Below are positions 1 to 5,921 of a stretch of 6,185 nt of DNA, piece after piece. Source of the stretch: Bacillota bacterium (GTDB lineage Bacteria; Bacillota; Bacilli; Alicyclobacillales; SLC66); NCBI GenBank assembly GCA_021821185.1, contig JAKACU010000106.1, forward strand, positions 1 to 6,185, in the 5' to 3' direction. A model generated the notes under the pieces. That model was not told the origin of the DNA. It ran no database searches and worked only from the letters and a program-made list of their open reading frames with translations. The first letter of the stretch is position 1. Every line of letters starts with the position of its first letter. The translations under genes were made by a program, and so were the position numbers.

Positions 1-21
1 CGATGTTTCAAGCCGTCTGTT

Positions 22-663
22 TCAGGGATTTTTCGAACATGAGTCGACCTGCACAAACTTACCCTTTGCCGATATTTTGTCTATGGAACGTAGTGAAACT
101 TTCGATACTATATAGCTCCATAAGCTTATGCACAACAAAGGTAGCATTCCATGTACTACGAATAGGACGGCTGTTATAATTAAAAGTAAAACCAACGTAC
201 TCACTGGGCTAGCTAGGCCCACTAACAAAGCAGTAACAAGATATTGATACAATCTCAATTTCATATGTACGAATACGGGCATAAGAAAAATTGCAGTAAC
301 TGTATAGAGAATAATCGCGCTGTAAATAATGATTCCAATGATTCCCCCACCTATACCTTGTCGGTGTACAATGTGCAAATCCGCAAAAAGAAAGCCACCC
401 AATAAAATAAAAATCCATGTTAGTACATTAGCTTGTAAAAATTCCATTTTGTAAGAATGCCAAAATTTAAGCCAGACTGGAGCATCGATCTCTCCCTGGG
501 CCCATTTTCTAGCCACTGCAAACATCGCCGCTGTTGCGGGGCCCAGACCTAGTACAACACCTCCCGTAAGCGTTCCTAACAACCACAAAATATCAAGATA
601 TAAAATTCTGAAAACCCAATCTGTTAAATCGAATATTTTCCCGTATATGCCGTTAGGGTACAT
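22..663 (-). CDS. DUF624 (YesL-like) integral membrane protein
   Basis: A 213-residue, strongly hydrophobic protein with about five predicted membrane segments, roughly at residues 20-40, 78-95, 105-130, 140-165 and 162-185. The N-terminal part matches the DUF624/YesL pattern as I know it: a GPATAAMF motif at residues 41-48, a KW pair at 53-54, then a short acidic loop (GEIDAP, 57-62) before F67. The length is close to the usual ~200-220 residues. The ATG at 663 follows a strong SD site (GGAGGAGCGAGG). Family members often sit beside carbohydrate uptake or degradation genes in Bacillota, but no such genes are in view and the molecular role is unknown. The hydrophilic C-terminal tail (about 190-213) is probably cytoplasmic. 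The gene may continue an operon to the left of the window, which cannot be seen. Confidence 0.85.
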   Translation of the reverse strand: MYPNGIYGKIFDLTDWVFRILYLDILWLLGTLTGGVVLGLGPATAAMFAVARKWAQGEIDAPVWLKFWHSYKMEFLQANVLTWIFILLGGFLFADLHIVHRQGIGGGIIGIIIYSAIILYTVTAIFLMPVFVHMKLRLYQYLVTALLVGLASPVSTLVLLLIITAVLFVVHGMLPLLCISLWSYIVSKVSLRSIDKISAKGKFVQVDSCSKNP

Positions 664-682
664 ATCCTCGCTCCTCCATAAC

Positions 683-709
683 TTGAGTGTACTTATATTA
701 TATACTCAA
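683..709. repeat. Inverted repeat over the -10 region of the DUF624 promoter
   Basis: TTGAGT (683-688) and ACTCAA (704-709) are exact inverted copies separated by 15 bp of AT-rich sequence. The repeat covers the -10 box and presumed start site of the minus-strand promoter, a position suited to an operator. Six-base arms in AT-rich DNA can arise by chance, so this is only a candidate. Confidence 0.3.
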
Positions 710-723
710 CTTTCACAGGTCAA
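695..723 (-). promoter_or_regulatory. Sigma-A-like promoter of the DUF624 gene
   Basis: On the minus strand TTGACC (718-723, five of six matches to TTGACA) stands 17 bp before TAATAT (695-700). A perfect TATAAT (697-702) overlaps it with a 15-bp spacer. Either hexamer would start transcription about 25-35 bases before the ATG at 663. An inverted repeat (683-709) covers the -10 region, so repression here is possible. The -35 and position are good; the exact -10 is uncertain. Confidence 0.6.
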
Positions 724-725
724 AA

Positions 726-848
726 GTGGCTCCTCGCCGACCCCATGTGTCAGAAGTAGACACGGTGGTGACTACAGGAAACGTAGAATTTGCAGCGATA
801 CCAACCACCGTTTATGATGTTAGTAAATACCATCCTATCATGCAGTAG
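726..848 (+). CDS. Possible small protein or gene remnant (40 residues)
   Basis: A GTG-started frame of 40 codons ending in TAG at 846-848 lies between the divergent DUF624 and HAD genes. The translation begins VAPRRPHVSEVDTVV and ends TVYDVSKYHPIMQ. Codon first positions are strongly purine-biased (about 27 of 40, 16 of them G), as in real coding sequence and unlike the AT-rich bases just upstream. AGGT at 717-720 is a weak SD site at suitable spacing from the GTG. The frame stays open back to a second GTG at 687, but that extension does not look like protein. I do not recognise a family. It may be a true small gene, the C-terminal remnant of a decayed gene, or chance. Confidence 0.35.
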   Translation: MAPRRPHVSEVDTVVTTGNVEFAAIPTTVYDVSKYHPIMQ

Positions 849-868
849 ACGATGATGTACTCAAAAAG

Positions 869-897
869 GTGACAAGAAACGTGGATCCATGTAGAGT
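869..897 (+). promoter_or_regulatory. Weak candidate promoter of the first HAD gene
   Basis: GTGACA (869-874, five of six matches to TTGACA) is followed after 17 bp by TAGAGT (892-897, four of six). A better -10-like TATAAA (897-902) overlaps it but lacks a -35 at the right distance. The placement about 34 bp before the ATG at 931 is sensible, but the match is weak. Confidence 0.25.
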
Positions 898-930
898 ATA
901 AATATTCACCATGATAAAAAGGAGTACACC

Positions 931-1725
931 ATGATTCGACTTTTCGCTACAGATCTTGATGGCACCCTTCTTAATGACCAAAAAACAGTAAACCATGACG
1001 ACCGAGATGCATTGGGCCAACTGCACAACCAAGGAATCAGACGCTGTCTCGCTTCGGGACGATTGCGCTCTGAAATGATCAAAGTGGCTCAATCTTTAGA
1101 GGGATCTTTTGATCTGATTTGCCAAAACGGGGCACACGTAGAAACAGCAGAGGGAGAAGTCCTTTTAGAACGACGATTTACGCCCGATTTGGCCATATCG
1201 CTTTACCCGTTACTTACAGCTCACGATGTATTAGTAGTAACTTGCCTCCCTGACAAAGATATCATTGAAACGCATACGACACGCGCCATCGCTGTCGAAA
1301 AACGACTTTATCAACCTTATCAAGAAATGCCTGATTTGCCAACCCGAATTGGGAACGATATTTTGCCAAGTAAATTTTCCCTATTTGGTGATATGGCTGA
1401 CCTCAAACAAGTCGAAAGACGATTACACGAAACCTTTTCCGAGGAAATTACAACGTATGTTTCGGATTTCGATTGTTTAGATATTATGCCAGGTGAGGTT
1501 TCCAAAGGGGCAGGTCTTGCGATTTTAATGAACAGGCTGCATCTCACCAAAGACGACACTGCCTGTATCGGTGACTCGTTTAATGATGTCTCGATGTTTT
1601 CTGTTGCAAAATATAGCTTTGCTATGGACCATGCAGTCCCCGGCGTTAAAGAGCAATCCACCATGACCGCGACGTGCGTGGCAGACGCTGTCAAACAACT
1701 CATGCCACGACATAATATCAAATAA
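931..1725 (+). CDS. Cof-type HAD-superfamily phosphatase
   Basis: A 264-residue cytosolic hydrolase of the Cof/YkrA-like HAD IIB group, likely Mg-dependent and acting on small phosphorylated metabolites such as sugar phosphates or nucleotides. All four HAD motifs are present. Motif I is DLDGT with nucleophile D8 and acid/base D10. Motif II is S42 in LASGR. Motif III is K192 in EVSKGAG. Motif IV is GDSFND with D215 and D219. Residues about 80-185 form the C2 cap between motifs II and III. Length is normal for the family. The ATG at 931 is fixed by GGAG at 921-924 and by motif I starting at residue 8. It is apparently monocistronic, divergent from the DUF624 gene and convergent with the TSUP gene. 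The substrate cannot be read from sequence. Confidence 0.92.
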   Translation: MIRLFATDLDGTLLNDQKTVNHDDRDALGQLHNQGIRRCLASGRLRSEMIKVAQSLEGSFDLICQNGAHVETAEGEVLLERRFTPDLAISLYPLLTAHDVLVVTCLPDKDIIETHTTRAIAVEKRLYQPYQEMPDLPTRIGNDILPSKFSLFGDMADLKQVERRLHETFSEEITTYVSDFDCLDIMPGEVSKGAGLAILMNRLHLTKDDTACIGDSFNDVSMFSVAKYSFAMDHAVPGVKEQSTMTATCVADAVKQLMPRHNIK

Positions 1726-1736
1726 AATCACGCGTT

Positions 1737-1768
1737 AACCGACGATCTGCATCGCCTAACAATCGGTT
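1737..1768. repeat. Nested inverted repeat between convergent genes
   Basis: Outer arms AACCGA (1737-1742) and TCGGTT (1763-1768) enclose a small inner hairpin CGAT-ctgc-ATCG (1743-1754). It lies 11 bp after the HAD stop and about 50 bp past the TSUP stop, where a shared terminator would be expected. No run of T follows on the plus strand and none is evident on the minus strand, so it is at best a weak or non-canonical terminator. Confidence 0.25.
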
Positions 1769-1817
1769 TGACAGGCCACATGCTAAATGAAGTGCTCCTT
1801 GCCGTTCATAGGATCTC

Positions 1818-2603
1818 TTAGCCACGTAAAGCCTGAAAATTGATGATCAACATATAAACAGCTACACACAAGATAATGACAGCAAAGATGATATTTAGCG
1901 CTCTTTTTTGTTTGCTTAAACGAGATGATACAATCGTACCAATCATCCCGCCAAGTAATCCACCACCGACATATTCGATCACGATCCACCAATTGATAAG
2001 CCCAGATAAGGCATAATTCATGGAGGTAGTTAATCCAAAGGTACCCACTGAAAACAGGGATGAGCCAATCGCCGTAATTAAAGACATACCCGTGGAAAAT
2101 ACAAGTCCCGGTACGATGAGAAATCCACCACCAATGCCAAAAAAGCCCGATAAAAACCCAACAGCGAACCCTGTGGCTAGAATCCGAATAGGATGTGCAA
2201 AAACGGTCGCTTCTGTGATTTTTTCGATGGACTCTTTACGCGGACGTACCATCAAAACCGCAATGACGATCATGAGGATAGCAAATAAAAAGAGAATTTG
2301 TTTGTCAGGAACATGTTTACCAATTTCAGAACCGATCAAAGCTGCGATCATACCCGGAATGGCAAAGGCAATCGCAGGTTTCCAGGCTACATGTTTCGCT
2401 TTTGCATGCGGGATGAGGTTCAAGTAGGCATTCACCGACACCGCGAGTGCCGTTGTACCAATAACGATGTGCGGATCATGAATGCCTACGACATAAAGCA
2501 AAAGAGGAACTGCTAAGATCGAACCGCCCCCACCTAATAACCCCAAGGCAAATCCAACGATACCGCCCGAAATAATCGCAAGAATAACTTGTGTTGATGA
2601 CAT
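1818..2603 (-). CDS. TSUP-family (TauE/SafE) sulfur-compound or anion exporter
   Basis: A 261-residue polytopic membrane protein with about eight predicted helices in two repeated halves. The family signature occurs twice: GFALGLLGGGGSILAVPLL at residues 17-35 and GFLSGFFGIGGGFLIVPGL at 149-167. A hydrophilic cytoplasmic loop (about 120-137) joins the halves. TSUP proteins are linked in other organisms to export or uptake of sulfite, sulfonates, thiosulfate or other organic anions; the substrate here is not determined. Start: the ATG at 2603 precedes the first helix, but GAGG at 2619-2622 is 15 bp away and fits a GTG at 2609 better (9 bp). An ATG at 2624 is also in frame. The frame stays open to 2804, but that part crosses the operator and is not protein-like. 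The gene lies downstream of luxS on the same strand, 240 bp away, and probably has its own promoter. Confidence 0.9.
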   Translation of the reverse strand: MSSTQVILAIISGGIVGFALGLLGGGGSILAVPLLLYVVGIHDPHIVIGTTALAVSVNAYLNLIPHAKAKHVAWKPAIAFAIPGMIAALIGSEIGKHVPDKQILFLFAILMIVIAVLMVRPRKESIEKITEATVFAHPIRILATGFAVGFLSGFFGIGGGFLIVPGLVFSTGMSLITAIGSSLFSVGTFGLTTSMNYALSGLINWWIVIEYVGGGLLGGMIGTIVSSRLSKQKRALNIIFAVIILCVAVYMLIINFQALRG

Positions 2604-2632
2604 AACCACGCAAAAGCGCCTCATTTCTCTTA

Positions 2633-2648
2633 ATACCCATACGGGTAT
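2633..2648. promoter_or_regulatory. Candidate CsoR/CstR-family operator before the TSUP gene
   Basis: ATACCC (2633-2638) and GGGTAT (2643-2648) are perfect inverted arms around a 4-bp centre, giving a nearly complete 16-bp palindrome. From memory, operators of CsoR-family repressors (copper-sensing CsoR, persulfide-sensing CstR, RcnR/FrmR relatives) have the form TACCC-spacer-GGGTA. CstR controls an operon with a TauE-type TSUP gene in Staphylococcus aureus, which matches this position. On the minus strand a TATACT -10-like hexamer lies at 2664-2669, so the site would fall just inside the transcript, but no convincing -35 precedes it. No CsoR-family gene is in the window, so the regulator would be encoded elsewhere. 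A copper-type signal is the main alternative. Confidence 0.55.
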
Positions 2649-2849
2649 ATACAACCCACAGAAAGTATACGAGAGATGAGGCAGCTTGTATAATTTTAAA
2701 TTTCTATCATGACCATTAGATTTGTTTATCAAGCTTCCTTGTGCATGAAAGAAACGTCCACTCTTTTGATCAAGTGTGTGCCATGACGGCCTCCACAGCC
2801 CCATGTAATGCCATGAATACGATCCTCAAGTATCTCCCCTGACTACAAG

Positions 2850-3308
2850 TCAATTCGGGTACACAAGATCTTTCTCCGTCCAATCTTTGATCTTCTCATA
2901 GTACGTCTGGCACTCTAATTTGGCTGCATCAATCGATAAGGAATGATAATTGCCGCACTCAATGGCGCTTTTACCAAAAACCTCTCCCTCATGATCAACG
3001 ATTTGTAACAAAACTGTTTTAATCATCGTCAGTACCTGTTCATGCACAGCATCTCGTACTAAGAGATAAAACCCTGTTTGACACCCCATAGGTCCAAAGT
3101 ACATTACGGAGTCTTTTAAAGCGGAATTCCTCGCATACGTCGCGAACATATGCTCCACAGAATGCATCGTACCGTTGTCCATCAATACATCGACATTCGG
3201 TTTACGTGTTCGCAAATCGTACGTGGTGATATCCCCATCGACTCGTGAAACATAGATACCGACATTCAGTTTGAGATGATCTACCGTGAAACTCGTTATC
3301 TTTTCCAC
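2850..3308 (-). CDS. luxS: S-ribosylhomocysteine lyase (AI-2 synthase) LuxS
   Basis: A complete 152-residue cytosolic metalloenzyme that splits S-ribosylhomocysteine into homocysteine and DPD, the precursor of AI-2. The metal ligands are H49 and H53 of the HSVEH motif and C118 of the ECGNY motif. The catalytic base is E52 and the catalytic cysteine is C76 in GPMGCQTGFY. H11 in the FTVDH motif and R33 in DLR correspond to substrate-contacting residues. The start is a GTG at 3308, 7 bp after GGGGG (3316-3320); no in-frame ATG is better placed. It begins 14 bp after mtnN, so the two are co-transcribed and catalyse consecutive steps. The sequence differs from the Bacillus subtilis type: GIYVSRVDGDITTYDLR and YFGPMGC resemble the LuxS group I recall from clostridia and Bacteroides. 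No terminator is evident downstream. Confidence 0.95.
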   Translation of the reverse strand: MEKITSFTVDHLKLNVGIYVSRVDGDITTYDLRTRKPNVDVLMDNGTMHSVEHMFATYARNSALKDSVMYFGPMGCQTGFYLLVRDAVHEQVLTMIKTVLLQIVDHEGEVFGKSAIECGNYHSLSIDAAKLECQTYYEKIKDWTEKDLVYPN

Positions 3309-3322
3309 GCCATTTCCCCCAT

Positions 3323-4021
3323 TTACTTCTGTATTTTTCGTAAAAATAATCGCACAGCTTCTGCTGCTCGATCTGCTGCTTCGTCGAGAAATTGGAAAAA
3401 ATTAATTTGTGACTCAGCATCGGCATTGTCTGAAATGGAACGGACGATACCAAATGGTACACTATTACTAAAACACACATGACCAATACTGCCACTTTCC
3501 ATATCAACAGCTAGGGCAGCAAAATGTTCGAGAATCCTAGCCTTTTCATCATGTGCCGTGAGAAACTTATCTCCGGTAGCAATCATCCCTTGATAAAATG
3601 TCACCTGGTCCATCGCTTGCAAGGATTCAAGTAGTGATTGCATCACGCGTTCATCACTTGGAAATTCGACCACATTTAATCCTGAAATCATGCCAATCGG
3701 ATCACCAATAGCTGTCGTATCCATATCGTACTGAACGACAGATGTAGCCACCACGCAATCGCCAACGTGCAACTTTGGTGAAAGACTACCAGCCACCCCA
3801 GTGTTAATCACAACATCAGGGACATACTTAATGATCATCGTCTGGGCACACAACGCCGCATTCACTTTCCCTGGCCCGCATGCTGCAATAACCACATCGT
3901 ACCCATCTATAGTCCCGCGGTAAAAGTTTATCGAACTAATTGTCTCAACCACTTTATGATCCATACTGGCAACCAAGTTATCTACTTCAACCTGCATCGC
4001 ACCAATAATTCCTACTAACAT
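3323..4021 (-). CDS. mtnN: 5'-methylthioadenosine/S-adenosylhomocysteine nucleosidase
   Basis: A 232-residue cytosolic nucleosidase, the normal length for the Pfs/MtnN family, that removes adenine from S-adenosylhomocysteine and 5'-methylthioadenosine (and usually 5'-deoxyadenosine). The N-terminus GIIGAMQVEV is diagnostic and keeps catalytic E12. NTGVAGSL (73-80) is the conserved phosphorylase-fold glycine segment. The purine and ribose site is VDMES with E175, and SISDNAD carries the catalytic acid D198. The ATG at 4021 has GGGAG 6 bp upstream and places E12 at its usual position; the frame is open further upstream but starts there are non-conserved. The product S-ribosylhomocysteine is the substrate of LuxS, encoded 14 bp downstream. 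A sigma-A promoter lies at 4073-4101. Confidence 0.95.
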   Translation of the reverse strand: MLVGIIGAMQVEVDNLVASMDHKVVETISSINFYRGTIDGYDVVIAACGPGKVNAALCAQTMIIKYVPDVVINTGVAGSLSPKLHVGDCVVATSVVQYDMDTTAIGDPIGMISGLNVVEFPSDERVMQSLLESLQAMDQVTFYQGMIATGDKFLTAHDEKARILEHFAALAVDMESGSIGHVCFSNSVPFGIVRSISDNADAESQINFFQFLDEAADRAAEAVRLFLRKIQK

Positions 4022-4072
4022 AAGACACTCCCATAACATATAGTCTTTGCAATGATTCACCACATGGCCAAA

Positions 4073-4101
4073 ATTGTACCCCACCGACTTTGGCTTGTCT
4101 A
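4073..4101 (-). promoter_or_regulatory. Sigma-A-type promoter of mtnN-luxS
   Basis: On the minus strand TAGACA (4096-4101, five of six) and TACAAT (4073-4078, five of six) are separated by exactly 17 bp. Transcription would start near 4066, leaving a leader of about 45 bases before the mtnN ATG. That is too short for a SAM or SAH riboswitch. Confidence 0.65.
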
Positions 4102-4102
4102 G

Positions 4103-4121
4103 GTAACTCAGGTATGTAACT
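4103..4121. repeat. Direct repeat just upstream of the mtnN promoter
   Basis: GTAACT occurs at 4103-4108 and 4116-4121, a 13-bp period, directly upstream of the mtnN -35 box. Direct half-sites in this position can bind an activator, but six-base copies may be chance and no regulator is known here. Confidence 0.2.
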
Positions 4122-4185
4122 AAGTCCCTCTGTTCACACTAAAGTTCATCATGGTCTGTATCCTAGCAGAAGGAAGCGTACGTAT

Positions 4186-4800
4186 ATGACGACCCATTTA
4201 CCTGTGCCACCACTGCGCTATTTCGCAGGATGTGTCCTGATGGCTGCTACATCGGTGTTTCTTGAAAAAGCGTCGCATATTTCCTCAGGCGGCATTAGTG
4301 GACTCAGCATCGGCCTTGCCGACAATTTTCACCTTAGTGTGGGGATCGTCAATTTAAGTTTAAAGACAGCCATTTTTTTGACGGTATTTATGCTTGGAGG
4401 CAAGACCACGGCAGTTTGGACAATCTTCGCGTCGGTCATGACGGCTTCGTTCATGTGGTTATTTGAACAGGTCCCTATCGACATCGAGTGGCCGAAAGGT
4501 TTGGCGTTTATCTTGATCTTGCTTTTTGCCAAACTGCCGATCGGGCTCTTAGTATCACGTGGGTACTCCTCCGGAGGCTTTGTGGCGATCGGGCAATTGC
4601 TCGAACTGCGTACACCAATCCCTTTGTGGGCAAGCTTACTGTTGCTTAACGTACTTTCTATACTCGCCATGTACGCTGCACACGGCACATTGTCGGGACT
4701 AGCAACCGCCGTTATCGCCTTGTCCTCCGGAGTCGCCACGCAGTCTTGGGCCAATGTGACACGCAGGCTTTTTGATCGTCGTCTTCTTCTTAGCGAATGA
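4186..4800 (+). CDS. YitT-family (PF02588-like) membrane protein, short form
   Basis: A 204-residue membrane protein with about five or six predicted helices, roughly at 10-28, 50-70, 74-94, 104-124, 147-165 and 168-185. It shows the two glycine-rich features of the YitT family: SSGGISGLSIGL at 33-44 followed by N56, and GLLVSRGYSSGGFVAIGQLL at 120-139. Many Bacillota YitT proteins are about 270-290 residues with a soluble C-terminal DUF2179 domain; this one ends soon after the membrane part. AAGGA at 4170-4174 precedes the ATG at 4186 by 11 bp, a little long. It is divergent from mtnN with a 164-bp intergenic region, and stops 11 bp from the convergent HAD gene. Function is unknown; family members are presumed transporters. 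Confidence 0.75.
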   Translation: MTTHLPVPPLRYFAGCVLMAATSVFLEKASHISSGGISGLSIGLADNFHLSVGIVNLSLKTAIFLTVFMLGGKTTAVWTIFASVMTASFMWLFEQVPIDIEWPKGLAFILILLFAKLPIGLLVSRGYSSGGFVAIGQLLELRTPIPLWASLLLLNVLSILAMYAAHGTLSGLATAVIALSSGVATQSWANVTRRLFDRRLLLSE

Positions 4801-4811
4801 GGGGCAGCCGT

Positions 4812-5681
4812 TTAGGTTGAAGGTGACGAAGATCGTAAGGATAATTGCAAGAATTGTTGAAGATAACCGGCTACGCCATCTTCTTCATTGGTCGCCGTCA
4901 CATCATTGGCATGAGGTAGTAATAGCGAATTGGCGTTTCCCATAGCAATTCCCCGATCGGCAAACTGCAGCATGGCAACATCATTCATTTCATCGCCAAA
5001 AGCCATGACGGACGTTTGCTCCATGGATAAATAGTTCATCACATACTGTATCGCTGTTGCTTTAGAGACACCACTTGCAATAATCTCAATGATCGAATGC
5101 GGACTCCGCCATGAGCGCCACTGTATGTCTGGCAAACCGAGTTGTGCAAGTTGAACAAAAAACGTCTCGTGATTTTCACGTGGCACACTCAACAATACAG
5201 CATTCGGTGCTTCAGGAAGCGATCCTTCTTCAGGCCATAGTTTTGCTTTTGCAGAAAATGGCCCATTGAGTACGGCCGCTTCGAAAAAGGCTTTCATCTC
5301 ACTTGGCCATCCGACTAAGTGATCCACAGTGACCTGGTAGCAGGATGTACCTGCTTCTGCTAAGACAGCATACCCATCGAAAATCTCAGCTAACTTCGTC
5401 AACCGGTATAATGAATTCGTCGACAGAACCGTTTGCGAAAGCACCATATCCTTTTGAGGACTCCAAATCATACCACCATTTAACGTAATCAACGGTGTCG
5501 TAAGCCCCAATTCTTGATGAAATGGAAGAGCTGTACGTAATGGCCTTCCTGTGGCAATAACCACCGTGTGCCCTAACTCTCGGGCCATCTGCAGTGCTTG
5601 CCTGTTGGCGGCACTGATCGTCTGATCCGATCGTAACAACGTCCCATCTAGATCGACAGCTATCACCCAAGATTGTTGCAT
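4812..5681 (-). CDS. Cof-type HAD-superfamily phosphatase (second copy)
   Basis: A 289-residue HAD IIB phosphatase with all motifs: DLDGT with D10 and D12, T45 in IATGR, K207 in GVSKATA, and GDEMND with D230 and D234. The cap domain lies at about 85-195. It is only distantly similar to the HAD protein at the left of the window, so this is not a recent duplication. The natural substrate is unknown, probably a sugar phosphate or nucleotide. The start chosen is ATG 5681, with AGGA 8 bp upstream and motif I at residue 10 as in relatives. The frame stays open to 5843, and the ATGs at 5804 and 5801 also have a fair SD site (AAGGGG, 5812-5817). A 41-residue N-terminal extension therefore cannot be excluded. 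A -10-like TATACT at 5715-5720 supports the shorter form. Confidence 0.9.
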   Translation of the reverse strand: MQQSWVIAVDLDGTLLRSDQTISAANRQALQMARELGHTVVIATGRPLRTALPFHQELGLTTPLITLNGGMIWSPQKDMVLSQTVLSTNSLYRLTKLAEIFDGYAVLAEAGTSCYQVTVDHLVGWPSEMKAFFEAAVLNGPFSAKAKLWPEEGSLPEAPNAVLLSVPRENHETFFVQLAQLGLPDIQWRSWRSPHSIIEIIASGVSKATAIQYVMNYLSMEQTSVMAFGDEMNDVAMLQFADRGIAMGNANSLLLPHANDVTATNEEDGVAGYLQQFLQLSLRSSSPST

Positions 5682-5714
5682 GAGCACGTTCCTTTCTAAA
5701 CCCATTCTTTTTTT

Positions 5715-5720
5715 AGTATA
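5715..5720 (-). promoter_or_regulatory. Candidate -10 box of the second HAD gene
   Basis: TATACT on the minus strand, five of six to consensus, would start transcription about 27 bases before ATG 5681. No good -35 is found 16-18 bp upstream; that space is filled by the 9-bp tandem repeat at 5728-5754, so an activator may be needed or the box may be chance. Confidence 0.35.
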
Positions 5721-5727
5721 ACGCATG

Positions 5728-5754
5728 ATACTAGAGATACTAGAGATGCTAGGC
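5728..5754. repeat. Tandem 9-bp repeat, three units
   Basis: Two perfect copies of ATACTAGAG (5728-5736 and 5737-5745) are followed by a degenerate third (ATGCTAGGC, 5746-5754). They occupy the -35 region expected for the TATACT box at 5715-5720. In the long-start reading of the HAD gene they would encode a repeated Ile-Ser-Ser run. Confidence 0.6.
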
Positions 5755-5759
5755 ACGTT

Positions 5760-5779
5760 TCGCAACTTTTGATTTGCGA
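5760..5779. repeat. 20-bp hyphenated palindrome upstream of the second HAD gene
   Basis: TCGCAA (5760-5765) and TTGCGA (5774-5779) are perfect inverted arms around an 8-bp AT-rich centre. The size suits a dimeric helix-turn-helix regulator. It lies just upstream of the tandem repeat and about 40 bp from the -10 candidate, so it may be an operator or activator site. No regulator gene is in view. Confidence 0.35.
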
Positions 5780-5921
5780 CCTGCGTAGAAAATGCTTGCA
5801 TCATGAAAGTACCCCTTGAGAACAATAAGAATGTATGCCACAATTAAACAAGGGAATACTGTTAATCCGTTACACTAGGTTAACGCTACCATCGCTTACC
5901 CTATTGAGGAGGAATACTTTT

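Noticed and set aside
1320..1731. Minus-strand open frames within the first HAD gene
   Set aside because: The plus-strand frame has all four HAD motifs and a good SD site; the antisense frames are by-products.
2020..2516. Plus-strand open frames inside the TSUP gene
   Set aside because: They are antisense shadows of a clear family gene. Their proline/basic-rich translations match no family, and no SD site stands out.
2685..2700. Plus-strand promoter from a perfect TATAAT at 2689-2694
   Set aside because: No -35 lies at suitable distance and no plus-strand gene follows; it is probably chance in AT-rich DNA.
2604..2804. N-terminal extension of the TSUP protein to an ATG at 2804
   Set aside because: It crosses the palindromic operator and likely promoter, lacks conserved TSUP sequence, and the family starts with the first helix just after 2603.
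2805..2849. Intrinsic terminator after luxS
   Set aside because: Only four-base stems such as CATG-N6-CATG are present and no T-run follows on the minus strand.
4022..4185. SAM or SAH riboswitch before mtnN
   Set aside because: The predicted leader is only about 45 bases, with no multi-stem structure or recognisable conserved core.
4329..4754. Minus-strand open frame of 141 codons within the YitT gene
   Set aside because: It is antisense to a protein with clear membrane segments and YitT motifs; its own translation is low in conserved features.
5861..5884. Inverted repeat GTTAA...TTAAC before the aldo/keto reductase
   Set aside because: Five-base AT-rich arms with no matching promoter geometry are too weak to call.
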